A DNA stretch of 64,000 bases from Xylocopa sonorina (taxonomy: Eukaryota > Arthropoda > Insecta > Hymenoptera > Apidae): the NCBI RefSeq assembly GCF_050948175.1, contig NC_135199.1, positions 8,684,501 through 8,748,500 on the forward strand, in the 5' to 3' direction. A program made the translations under genes and the position numbers. The notes under the pieces are model-generated. The model worked only from the letters and a program-made list of their open reading frames with translations, did no database searches and was not told the DNA's origin. Numbering within the stretch: position 1 is the stretch's first letter; each line of letters begins with the position of its first letter. Below, one piece after another: positions 1-12,800 of the stretch.

Positions 1-3000
1 CCAGACTACGATAAAACATTATCACTATCGATAGCCGTAACCTCTTTATCTTCAGCGATATGTTAATACACGACTCGGAATGGGTTTCATCGTTCGAACG
101 GAACGATGTTCAATTTTTTTGTCCACCGTTTTTGTAACGCTAGCAGACACGTATGTACGTTTACAGTCGCGTTCAGAATGAAGATCTTCGAGCGGCTGGG
201 GATTGTTTCTCGATCGTGCATTCGCGTAACGGCAACGTTTAATCTTCCTTTAATGTTCTGCAATAATTTCCGTTTAATATTGGCCTGGCATTAACATCTG
301 GCCTCGCTGCGTTACACGTCCCTACAAATTCCATCCTCTTATCTAGACCAATTAGCCGCGCGCCATCCCTTAGACTTCTTTTCGAACCTCGAAATCTTAT
401 TATTTATGTAGGCACGCTAATTACCCTGTTCCACTATGCTGGCCCTCGTTTCCGACATGTTGGCCGCGTTCTGTTTCTCATAATAATTGCTTCGTTCGAT
501 GCGGCGGACTAATCGTTTACAGAGTTATCGAAATTTATTTTCAGTCGTCACGCGTGCGATTTTTCTCGACGAGCCGAGCGAGAGAGAGAATTCTCGGGAA
601 AAACTGCACGATTTATACCGTGGAACCGCCATACCGGTTTCTGCGAGCGTATACCAGTTTCCCTGGCGACGCAGGGAGCCCATAGCCGACCGATAAATCC
701 GATTGAATTACACGCTAGTTACCAGATTCGCGGGACGAATCTGCTAGAAAATCGGCTCTTTTCCGTACGGATTTTTCCTCCACGCCGGAGGTGAATCATG
801 ACCGCTTCCGGGTACGTTCACCGGCCGTGGCCACCGTTTCCGGCGGCGGTTGTAAAGCCCACGCGACGGCGATGCCGAAGGCTATCGTAATAATCGAAAA
901 AAAAGAACGATCCAGTTCGATGTGTGTCGTGGACAAATTGAAAAGCTATTAGTTGGTAGTAATGGACGTTTGCGTTTCAACTTCGACGACATTCGACAGT
1001 TTAGATATCGTAAAAATGTAGAAAGAAATAATTCTATGGAATTGGAAAATTATTCGTGGGCAATACGTATTGTGCGTCTCAGTTTGGAGCAATTTTCACG
1101 TTTAAAATTGTCATGAAAAGCGGAAAAAGGTCGAGGATATTAATTAAGATCTATGTCTGATGGACGCACCTTTGGAAATTCGTTTACGCGCACCCCAACG
1201 ATTCCTGGAGGAACGCAGGGCGCCATTTGCGCGATCCACGGCGCTCGACGTCCGCTACCGTGGCTCGTGTAAGTTGAATGTAGTATGAAATCGTGGTAGG
1301 TTGTCCAGCACACCGGGATTAGCGTGGTTTGCGAGTAGGCAGAGTGAATTAGGGGTGATTCACCGGGTGGTTTCGCTTTGGTCTTGTTTTCGATGCTGTT
1401 GGGGACCTGTTGGGTTCTTTTCTCTCCTCGAGCATGAAAAAAGGGACGTTTCATACGACGATCACGTGGTTTCTCCTTGGAGAATTTTTATTTTATCCGT
1501 AGAAAAGAAATTAGGGATAAAATCCTTCGGATAACGATGACGCTGTTGAACTTCTGTTTTGAGATGTACAAAATTCAAAAAACTACCCTTTCGCTGCTAT
1601 AATAACTACGTGGTAGCATTTTGTACTGCTAGAAATGAAAAAGAGAGTACCATTACGATTAAAAAAAATGCAAAAGTGGAGTTTTACGGGAGCATCCATT
1701 ACGTAATGGTGGCATTCTGCAAGCTGCACCAAAAACAAATACAAAAGCTGAAAACATTGTGATAATAAAATAAAAACATTTTCATTTAAATGTCCATCGA
1801 TCTCTCCATACAAGAACAGCTAGTTCCGCGGTAACTCGTAGCACGATCTAATCAAAGGAACCCATCGAACGATCTCGCGCACCTCGCGCTACGATGACGA
1901 AACGCGAAGAGAAAGTTTCGATGATCCTTCCTGGTGTCTTCATGATTCATCGAATTCGCCGCTGCAACCACCCACGCTAATCATCGCTCGACGACTGTAT
2001 TTGGAGGTTTCGAGCGGGGAATTGGTTCGCGCGTCGATACTATTTCATTCTTCCTCTTTCGTCGATCGATCGCTGGCAAAAGCAGAGAGGCACGGCCGTT
2101 CGCGGTTGTATCCGCGAAACGGTTCCGGTTACCCGGGCCAGGCTCGCGATAATGTTCACCTCGAACGTTCATGGGTCAGTCACGCCTCGGGGCCATTGGA
2201 TAACGTTCGAACGGACCATGACTGAATTGTTAATGCGATTCAAGCCCCCGGCGCCAGTCGTGCACTTTCGATTTTAACCGCAGATAGCTCCGCCACCGCT
2301 ATCTCTTACGATCTTGGCTACGAAGAACTCGACTACAAAAGGATTTCAGATACCGGGACGCATTAATCCACGGTCTTTAATCCCGCCGGATACTCAGCGG
2401 GGGGATCTCGTTGGCTGGGACGCGGAATCGTGGCTGGTTTAATTAGCGAATAGAATTGTTTGGGAATTCTCTCTTTTGGGAATAAGGAACGAAGCGGTGG
2501 GTACCAAAATGGCGCAGGTATATACACTCGGATCTCTCTGGTAACATAAAGAATAAATACTTTAAAGACGACTAACAAGAGCGATTGAATTATTACTATG
2601 ATCTTCTCCTACAGAAAGAGGAACTTTTTTGGACCAGAAATATGATTAAATTTAGCTTAGATTTTTCTGTACATTTAGCCGATAAGTGTGCTAAATATAA
2701 AAACAAGTGATCAGTATTGATCAGCGTCACGTCACCCAGCGTAATTGCGCCGTGTACGATCGAAACGATGACAGCATCGTGTCGCGAAAGAGTAACGCGT
2801 TGGAATCGCTTAAAATTCGCCGTTCCGTAGCGGAACCTGTTCGTGACTCATCGTAACAAGAGGTAAGAGTAATAAAGGCTCTACGCCTCAATCCGTGCTG
2901 GTGAATTAGAATGCCCGTCGCGTCGCGGATGGCCTCAGCCTGGCGATTGTTTCCGGAACAAGTTATAGTTTATTGGCCGGTGGATCGTCTCCGATCCGAG

Positions 3001-4800
3001 CGTTTCACACGCGCGTTTTACGATTACCACCGTCCTCACCTCAACTCAAAGATTTCTATACAGAGATCTCCGGTTTTTTACCAAATTTCGATCGACCTCG
3101 TCGAAACGCTTTCGAGTCGCGCGAAAACATAAGTTGGCCCAAACGGATCGCGATAGATCCATTGCGAATCGGTTGCGGTTACGTATCAGGGATGATCGCA
3201 ACGGTGAAAATTGAAACTAACGAAGCAAACGAACTTTTCGTGGAACTGCGAAAGTCCGAAACGAGGAGGAAGAATCAGAGAAGCGAGTTTCCTCGTACGG
3301 CACATCAATGGTTAAAGCTCCAAACAACGGAGTTGGAAACGTAAACTCTGTTTAAAGAGTTCGAGCTCCGGCTTATCCGGGACCCGTCGATAATTCCGGA
3401 AGTTTCGAGAGAACAAAAGGAGAATGTCGCGCGTCGATGGGAACGATAGATAGTTGGTCGCAAGATGGACGCGTAAGATACACTGGAATCTGTGACTAAT
3501 TCGAGCACAGCGGTACACGGGTAAATATAGCTGGAGGAATAACAAATGGTAACGCGATTTACAGAAAAGTTTGATGGAACCCTTAAAATCATTAATTTAT
3601 TGACGTTAGAATTTCTACAAATGCTCAGCATCCGTTCTCCGTTACGAGGATCGGGAACGATCGCAGAATCTCTCAGCTTGTTCTTAGTTATCGCCAAGCT
3701 GTCTGTCGAACTGGTTTCACGCAGTTTTCAGACCGCATAATTGCAGCACGCATCTCAGGTGGTCTTAATAAATGGCTACCGTAATAAATGGTCGCGTGTA
3801 AAAGAAAATCTTCCGTAACGATGGTTATTTTTCCCTCCAAAAAAAAAGGCCGCGTCTCTACAAGAATCACGGTACGCCTAATAATTGCACAATATCATTT
3901 TTGTTTCCAGGCTCGAGTAGCACAGTGCCGCCTCGCTGTCGTTTATGCGAACCGGATTAATCGTCCGCTTTATGCGGCTGCACACGATTTACTGTTAAAC
4001 GATCGCCATATTTTCCGCCGCGTAAAGATTCACTTTTTAACCCAGCGTTGCGGCTTCCGGTGGGACGTGCCTCGAATGCGTTGCCGCGAATGCCGGACGA
4101 TTAATTCGATGCGACAAAAGAACTCTCTTTCATCCCTTTGCCAAAAATGGAATCTCAGCGAGAGGAACGTATTTGTGTCGAGTGTCGAGGAAATTCGAAT
4201 AGAAAAAATTCTAAATCACTCACCTTCTTTTTTTTATTTCCTATTCTATGCTTCCATTGTTTCTTTCAAATATTTCCTTTCGGATAAATTCGACACGTAG
4301 ATGAAACGTGACTTTGTTTGAACAAAATTGTTTGTAAAATTATGATGCGGAAGAATAGAAGAGTTTCTATTTTTTTTCGCAAAAAGTAGGTTAACTGGAC
4401 GGAGTAATTGAATTCCGTTCAAATGAACGGCACAAAGGGTCGCATGGTAACCAAATTTTTGTCGCCACCATCCAATAGTGATCCCGTAGTGGTTCTATAA
4501 ACTGTTTACAAGCGCAGCGAAACACCCGCAGGTTCATTAAATAAGCGAATAAAATTTGCATTCGTGCAGCGGCTCGCGAGACAAAAATGCTTCCCTTTAA
4601 ACTTTCCTGCTGGAAAAGCGTACTAAAAGTCAGCCTCTTTTAACTGAAAAAATATACAGCTACGAATAAAAACGATCGCTTTGAATTTCAACAAAATCGT
4701 AAAAGACAACAGGCCTTCGAAGTCGTCTAAACTTCTTTCATCAAATGATTTTTCAATCTTTTTCCATGCCTCTAGTAGAAAAAACCGTGACCTTTCATCG
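1..4800. other. Noncoding DNA, no gene recognised
   Basis: I see no supportable gene in this stretch. Open frames on both strands are short, overlap each other and resemble no family I know. Local landmarks are a perfect 14-bp palindrome at 1696-1709 (CCATTACGTAATGG) and a fair splice-acceptor-like sequence ending in TTTCCAG at 3910. The acceptor is followed by an open frame to 4300, but its best donor (GTAAAG near 4020) is weak, so I do not call an exon. Composition alternates between CpG-rich blocks and AT-rich blocks without a sharp boundary. Confidence 0.5.
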
Positions 4801-4899
4801 CGTTAAAAATTGCCAGCAACGGGGTGCAAATATTTACATTGTGTTCTCGTTACGCAAGAAAGTGGGAAAAACATAATCCCCATCAATTCTCGGTGGAAA

Positions 4900-6750
4900 A
4901 CATCGCAGACAGCGATGAGGTCGGGTTTTGCAGCATTTTTTCCCGCGTAGCCCACATTCGCATAGCCGCTGGTACCGCGGGGGTTGAATCCTTGGCGCAG
5001 CGTGCGTCACTGGCATTGGATTCGACGCGAGAAACTTCCTCGACTAATCCGCGGTCAGGCTTTGCCTGCGCTCGTCCCTGTGAAACGCGTGTAACGGGTT
5101 CCGAAGGGAAGGAAGCCCTACTGTTTTCGTCGGGGTTCGTCGGTGTTTGGCCGCGTCCAGTGGTGGAGGCTCGAGAAAATGCCCAGCGAACCGACCAAAA
5201 CACGCGTGCGGCGTCGTGGACGTAACGACCCAGTTTATGCCTGCGATTCAGTCGCGCGAAAGACGGGAACAGTCCGTCGCCGCTGGTGGGAACGGGACGG
5301 AGATGAAAGAAAGGAACCAACGCAGGGGAACCGTTCGCGAACAAGGACACCGCGCCTGGATCAGGGTTGAGAAACGGGGATAGAAATAGAGAAAGGACGC
5401 GTACGAGAGGAGGACGAGACGATAGTGGGAGTAGGAACGAAATCGTTTGAAGCGGAACACCCGTAGGACAGCTGAGATCTGGGATGAAGGTAGAAGAGGG
5501 TCGGAATTGGTAGTCGATGGTAGGGAGAGCAGGTTGGTAGGGGTAGAATCAGGCATGGTTAAACAGAGATGAAACGAGAAGCGGCAGTGGTGGGGATAGG
5601 GACTCGGTAGCAGCGGGGGGTGGCCGGTGGTGGGGGCAATAAACACGCCGGCGCCTCAGTATCCTCGCGTCTATCGAGGGAGTCGGTTCGTGACGAGCTC
5701 GAGCTCCCCTCCCGCCGCGGAACGAAACCTCGACCGGGACGATTCGCAGCCTGAGTGAACTCAGTTCGCCTCGCGGAAACCTCGACCGTGTTTCCACCGT
5801 CCGTTTCGTACCCGAACGGCTACGAGTTGGTTCGCGTCGCGATGTTAACAGCACCGCGTTCCTTCGACGGCGAGGGCTAGCCTTGCCCTTGAAACGACAG
5901 CCGGAGTTTCGAGTGGCCGACACACGGCGTATCGCGCACGACGACGTTCCGCCAGCTGTGCTCCGAAACCGCGGCCGCCCGCGTGTGTGTTGTGTTTGAC
6001 GTTTTCTTTTCTTTTTTTTTTCCCCTCGTTTTACCAGTTGACGCGCGAGTCCTTTCCCTCTGCGCGACCTCACCCGTTCCGCATCGCGCGCGTCCTCCGT
6101 GGTACGAAAGAAGACGTGTGTCACCCTCGCGTTGTTTCGGTTCTGTTTGGTGGTTATTGGTGAGAACCCATCGGGGACGATAGGAACAAAGGGACGGAAC
6201 CAGCGGCTGTGAAAGAGCAACGGAGACGGACTGAGTGGGAGAGAGAGATATCGTGGTGTATCGATCGAGAGCGGAGCACGCAGTTGACGTAAGTCGATGA
6301 ATTTTGCCCTTTTCGAGTAATAAAGAGCCATTGGTCCAGGTGTGGCGAACGTACGCGTGTATGCGCGTTACACGCACGGGTTCGTCTCTCCTCGGAAGCG
6401 TATATTATATTTTACGTAAGTCACGTAGCCGTGCGAGCGCGGTGAACTGGTTTTCATCTCTCCCTTGCCCTGTCGTCTTTCGAGAGCTCGAAATAGTCCG
6501 ACGCCAGAGAGAGAAGTTCACTGCCTTCGCTCGATTGTGTCATCGAGGTTAGACGAAAACGCGATCCCTCGATCGGAAGGGACGCGCGCGATTCTCTCCA
6601 ACCCCCGAAGCGTACGCGCGCGCGTTTACCTGCGATTTTCTTCGCTGTTTTGCTATTTTCTTTTCTTTTTTTTTTTGCGTAACGCTCTCGCGACCGACTC
6701 GAGCGTTTTCTCACGTGGCTTTCGATTCTCCGAGCGATAAAGTCTTGCGT
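4900..6750. other. CpG-rich block, promoter or first-exon-like
   Basis: This is the densest CpG stretch of the window. It contains the candidate core promoter at 5656-5689 and, downstream on the plus strand, two GTAAGT donors at 6290 and 6414. In insect genomes such GC/CpG-rich blocks often mark noncoding first exons. Several long open frames (for example minus strand 5549-6331) are arginine/serine-rich and arise because stop codons are rare here; I do not regard them as genes. A 12-bp palindrome of alternating GAGCTC lies near 5694. Whether it is transcribed is inference. Confidence 0.35.
5656..5689 (+). promoter_or_regulatory. Candidate TATA-less core promoter (Inr + DPE)
   Basis: The sequence TCAGTA at 5656-5661 matches the arthropod initiator TCAGT. 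If the A at 5658 is +1, then GGTTC at 5685-5689 falls at +28 to +32. It fits the downstream promoter element consensus RGWYV at the required spacing. No TATA box lies 25-35 bases upstream. It sits in the most CpG-rich part of the window, and a canonical donor (GAC/GTAAGT) follows at 6290, which would leave a noncoding first exon of about 630 bases. An Inr/DPE pair at exact spacing is expected a few times by chance on both strands of 64 kb, so this is a candidate only. Confidence 0.3.
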
Positions 6751-6899
6751 AGAACAATACGCTCTCATGTTTTTTCATTCGACTTCCTGCTGTCGATCGT
6801 ATCAAGCGAGAAGAGTGATATTATATACGAGCTTGGTTTTAAGTAATTTCGGGCTATCTGGGAGAATCGCGAATAGGTTTGCGAAAAAGTATCCCCGGG

Positions 6900-9800
6900 A
6901 AGGGAAACTTTGAATACCAGGTTTGGGAACGCTGTCTCCGTGTTAAATAGACGAAACGCGCACGATTCCTCCCCGCCTCGGTCCAGATGGTCTATTCACA
7001 TAACACTCCATTCAACTTCTTTACAAACGGCTACCATGTTCCCCCTCGACGAGGCTTCCATTAAACTTTGGGAAATTTCCGAAAAGTTTATCCCTCTTAA
7101 TAGGGCTTTGGCAACTTTGTTCGGGTAAGTGTCCTTTCGTTCGATCGTTTTATCATTGGAACTTCTAATCGTTCTTTAATATTCAACCTTAACGGTGTTA
7201 CGCGTAATTGCATGGTAGAAAGTCGCGTGGAAAGGTCACGTATCCGCTCGCGAGCGAGTCGTCCATGTTGATTCCTTGTATTCCATGATAGCTGGGAATT
7301 CGGAGAAGACGTTGGGAGAATTCTGTTTACGCGAAGCTGCTTGGGTCGATAACTGTTTAACGAAAGGAAGGAAGAAGAAGAAGAAAAAAAAAAAAGAAAA
7401 TAGTCGCGATGAATCACCATTTGGTGAGGGTCGCCGGTTGTTGTCGTCTTTTGCACTCGATCGATCTCTCGGTTCGGTGCAGCCGTTCGGCTGGACGCAA
7501 CGTCCGATCGTAAAGTGAATTTATTGTCAACTAATTAGCCGTTCGCCGCGCAGCCGGGCACGTTTTCCCGTTTTAATTCCATCCGCTGTCTTTATCTCGA
7601 GCGGTTGAATTGCCGGCGGATATTCGCAGCGAGCACCAAGAAATATGTACGTATACATCGATGATAGGAAACCGTTGACCTTAGCGACGATTAAACGCGA
7701 TCGGAACGCGAAGCATTTTAATTAACATTCGCTTCCGCGAAGGTCAATCCTCTCTGAGCCGAGGCATTTAATGGTTCGACTTAATTCGAACAAAAGGATT
7801 TATCACGCGGCTCTCTTGGTGTAATCTATCCGCGTACAGAACGTTGCCATTATACGCGTATTGTCTGCTACGAAATTAAATCGCGGCGATTTACATTGTT
7901 ACGATATTATCCACGTGCGTTCGATGTAACGTACGGTCGCGTTAATTGCATGGAAGGGTTAATTATGCTTCCACGAGTGCGAGTGTATTGCACCTTGGAA
8001 TGAGAAGGGATCGTCGATGGTAAAATCGATTTGTCGATAATGGGCCATCTAACGTGGCTTTACTTATGCCACTTTCTATGAAACATTAAAACGTCAATTG
8101 TTCGCGAATGTATGGTAGTTTTTAATTGATCGTACGTTTGGTACATGGCTCGTACTGACCTATATTAATCATTTCGAACCAATTACATGTCGTTAGGAAA
8201 TTGAACCAGCTGATGAATCATCGCGACGTCAGATTATGTAAGATCTTCGTTATCGACGTGTACTTAAATGATAAATCGATTTCTCTGTTATCCTAGATCG
8301 TTATCCGAGAACAGATAGCTGTAATTGTTCGAGGAATTGATGCGAGCTGAGCAAAGGGGAAAATTGCATTGATCGCGACTGAGAAATTTCATTTTTATCG
8401 GATTAGCATGGAAATGAATCATTCCGGAGCGTATGCAGAGTACAAATTGTGAACTCTCTCGTATAGTAACCTCGTTAATTAGTCGTTAACTGCAATCAAT
8501 TCACTGATTATTCCCACATAAATAGTAGATAATGGGGAAGAAAAATATTGTTACACGCGCGGAGCGTTTCACAATTACGATCGCTAACTATTAATTAACC
8601 GACAGAATGGGCTTTCTTGATACACAACAAAAGCTGTTGTTCGCACGACTTTTTCCTCTCGATATTTTCACATCGATACCAAGAGTGTAAACAAAGTTAA
8701 TTAACGAAAACGCACGCTCCCCGTTTAACAATCACCCACGAATTGCCGTCTAATTTAGAAGCGTTACAAAGATCTCGAAAGTTTTACGAAAATTAACACA
8801 ACAGTTTTCCAGCCGGTCGAACGCGCAGCTTTCGCGTTTCCAAACAATTACTTTTTCAATCTTCCATTGGAAAAAAAAATTCATTTCCACGCTCGCGAAC
8901 GAAATTAATTTCACCGCGGCGAAGAAAATGAATTTCCATACTTCCAAGCAATTAACCTTCGGATTTCCAAATAATTCCCATTCGCGAACGCCTCGCACAC
9001 CCGCTCGCCGATTCAATTAAATATCCAATATCCAGAAGCAACCCCAAGCGATAATCGACTGTAGCTCGCCGTTCTCGAAAACACCAGCCGCGATACAATT
9101 TTCTCGCGGTAACGAAACGCGCGTCGTGGAGTCGTTTAGAAATTACCAAGGGCCAGGAGGGTATTCCGCAGCCGGAAAATCTTGCCGCGTTAAGACGCCA
9201 AGCGGTGGTGATCGACCCGTGGAAAACGCTCGCGTTCCCGGATAATGCGACGCGCCTCGCCAAACGAAGTCCCGCCACTTGGAATAGCTGGACGGGTCCC
9301 CTTGGCGGGCGTGTGCGCGTACACCAGGGCTGACCCATACCCCAAGGGGTGTTGGCGGAGCCGTAAGACAGGTAGTGACGTCATGTCGAGCCAGCTGCTT
9401 CGCTTTTCAGCTCGCTCGCGGTGCTTCTCTTTTGCGCTGCCTTCGGAGACGCTCCTCGTCCGGGTTAAATGGTCCCTGAAACGTTTCGCCTCGCGGTACC
9501 ATTGCGAGCGTTCCGACTAATGCTTTGGGACGTGAACGCGGAGGTTTTGTGTTTGCTGTCAATGATGGAATTGTAGACGAAGCATCGAATTTTTAGGCTC
9601 GTTTTTCGATCGTGCGATCGTTAGGTTGTACTCGTCGATCCGTTTTTCGAGACCGTTATCGTTTTATTTTCGTTCTTATTTATTATCGGAGGGCTGATTG
9701 CTAAGGGCTAGAGCTAGGGTATATTTTCCACGATCGAAGAACACGCAACGTGCCCTCCGCGAACGGAAAACTATCTCCCCGTAGAGTGTAATTACTTCTC

Positions 9801-12800
9801 TCTACACCGTGATATTTAAGAGGCAAAATAAATCAGCCGAACAGGATCGACTACATCGACCTCGTTCGAGAAAATCGCCGAGCGAATTAGCTCTCCACTT
9901 TTCTCCGTGGCAAAAAACGACAGCGAACCTGGCGTTGCCTCGCGAGTCGCCACTAAAAACGAGGGGACGATATATTTCATTACTTTTTGCCGGTGAGCCA
10001 ACGTACGATTGCTGAACATAATCGATACATTCGTGGAACGTGGATATTTCATGGAAGACGGTTCAATGCAACTCGTCGACGTTGTACGATGCTCTGCGCG
10101 ACCAGGTGCTCCAATTCGCCACCCTTGCAAATATATTCCCTCGTTCCCCAGACGTCTACCACCCCCTCACCCTATTTATCTCGTTTACCCTGGTTCTGCT
10201 AGCTACGTTGTCCCGAATTCGTCGCGAGACCCTGTAAATGGACGAGTAGCGATGTCGTTTCTGGAGAACGCGACGCCTCTCTCCCTGGAATTCCCTCGGA
10301 GGAATCTCCTGGGCCCGCGGTCCGCTCGAAACGGCTCCACGGAGAGCCGAAGTCACGTGGAAGACGTTTGACGAGCGTTGACCCTGGCCACTCTCTTCGA
10401 GATTTCGTCGTTCTTGATAAACTCGCCTATTTCTCTCTTTTCCTCTTTACCGTCCTCCGAGTTTGTTCTTTTCACGGTGGAGTTACACGGCATCGTCGAG
10501 TAGAATTTGTGGCACGCATTTATCGTCAGAAGCGTACGTCCCCGTACCCCACGTTCTCCACACAGACGGGGCGTGGATTGTGCGCGTAAGGTGCACCGTG
10601 GCAGGTGATGATTCTTCGGTGAAAAATGGGGGAATATAGGGTTGAGTGGACGTGGAAAGGATCGAGGAAGGAATCGTGGAGTGGTAACCTTCGAGGAGCG
10701 AATGCTCGAGCGGTGACGTGTCTGCTCGAACCTGTGGAAAAGGAATTTTCTACCGCGGTTACGTCCCCGTTATCGTTCCCGCTTCGTGGTCCATTAGAAT
10801 CACAAGAAATTACGGTCGCCTCGATTCACAAATTCCCCCGTCGATATTGATCTTGAATCGCGTCGCGTCCCGTTGTTGTCGCGGTCGTAGAATTTAATTT
10901 AGACGGCTCGTTGGGTGCATATGCGCACTCGACCGCTGCCGGGCCCATCGATTTCGCTCAGATTTTCCGCGCAATTGCGCGGCCAGCACGCAACGCGAAT
11001 TTCGTGAGAAGATCGCATTCGAAGTTTTGTACTTGCCGCATCCTGCTTTCGTGCGATTTACTACTCTATGCGTTCGCTCGGGACATTGTTGCACATGGTG
11101 CGCGGTGTCGAGCGTAACCGAATTGCAGATCGATCGATGTTGCCTCGTAAACGCGTTCCGATAGTATCGTCGAGTGTGTACAACGGTTCCCTCTTCGAAA
11201 CGAATGTACGATAGAATTAAATAAATAACAACTAACCATTAAAAACTCAAAGCGTACGCAGAACGCGTTCTCAAGAAGAATTAACTTGGAATATGAAATT
11301 TGAATCTCTACCATCGCGGTGTACCCATTCTAGTCTCGACGCATTGTCCGATCTTCTCAATGACACCCCCGGAAAAAAAAGGACAGAGCCAGCTAACAAG
11401 ACTCGAAATGGAACTCATTCTTCCCACAGCCGAAGCAACTGTGCTATATATCTTTCTGAAAAAAAGGAGGAATCCAAAGCTCGCTCTCTCGTCTCGTCTC
11501 TATCTCGAGACGAACAATACTCGCATTGTGTCCGTTTTTGATCCGTCTCCGCTCGGAGCAAGAAGCCGGGCGTCCTTTACCGCGGCGGTCCGAGCCAGAA
11601 GGAGGAACCCGTCGTCGACGTTCGGCGTCCGGACAATTGAAGCTGCGCCGGTGGACAGCGTTCACTGTGGCTCGTCCCCGCGGCGAGGACGTCCCCTTTC
11701 GCGTCGTTGACCCTGTGCGCTCGCGGAGCTCGACTGTGCCCCGCGCGATATGCAAACTACCGCTCGCTTACATCAAGTTATTACCCCGCCGCGGCGGAGA
11801 TCGCGACGGCGGTTGACTGCTCGACCACTTTCCTCCCCTCGCCTTTGTCGTACACGTTGGTACACAGCGTCGAAGCGCTTCCAGGAGTCGCTGGTTGCAG
11901 CCTCCACCGCTCGCAGATCTTCATTTTCAGTCTTTCGCGTACGAATACACGATAGAGAGGAAAATACAAAGTTTCTTCTGGAATTTCAAGTCGAAGTTTA
12001 ATCCTCGAACGAAAGAAACGATCGAAGGAGCGAAGAAGTACGCCCCATCGGGAATTCTCCTGGCGTGAATCGAAAACGGTGGGGTAACGGGCTCCTTTCC
12101 GGTCGAGCCCAGGCTGGAATGTTTTTCGCGCATTCCGCGAGTCCCGTGGACGAATTTAATATTGGCACGCGGGAATATGCGAGACCCTTTGTGGAGGGTT
12201 ATTCGTGGCCGAGGGGACTTCGTTTTTGGATGCGATCATACGATTCACGCGAGTCTGGAGTCTGTTTTCCCTATCGTTGTTACATTTATTATTGCAGATA
12301 TATATTTGATGAGTAGTTTAATAGATTTTTAAAGCGTGCAGAGACGCGCGAGTCTCTCGATTTTTGTTTCCGCGTTTTTTCCCCAACTCGAGTGCCCTCG
12401 TCAATAATTTGGACGGATTCTGGAGCAATTCCATTGACGAGCATCCCCGGTCCGTTTTCGGAAACGAAGAACGCGAGGCATCCGAACGATCCCCGGCCGG
12501 AGGGACTTTATTTTTTTCCCTCACGGCTACCAAAGCGGGGGAATTCCACGAGGAGAGCGCGTACCCGTGAAAGTTTTATTCGTCAACGAATACCATTTGT
12601 TCTTGCTCGCAATAAAGAGAGCTTGTGAAAATTTCACGGCGTGACGTATGAACGCGATCCCTCGTTCCACGGTTCCACCCCTGTAGAAAGTCGCCGCTGT
12701 TTCAACAGCGATATCGGACGCGTGATCGACTTTAAACGCTTCGATTGGATATCTTTTATTCAACTGTTAGAATTATAGACACTTAAATGGAAATTGATTT

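Noticed and set aside
1559..1762. 67-codon open frame with two similar YVVAFC / YVMVAFC segments
   Set aside because: The similarity comes from a short palindromic and partly duplicated AT-rich segment. No start context, splice sites or homologous family.
5549..6331. 260-codon minus-strand open frame in the CpG block
   Set aside because: Arg/Ser/Pro-rich with overlapping open frames on both strands; typical of CpG-rich promoter DNA.
6987..7124. Short coding exon ending at GGG/GTAAGT
   Set aside because: The acceptor is only fair, the frame from its ATG closes before the donor, and the frame that reaches the donor starts at a different ATG.
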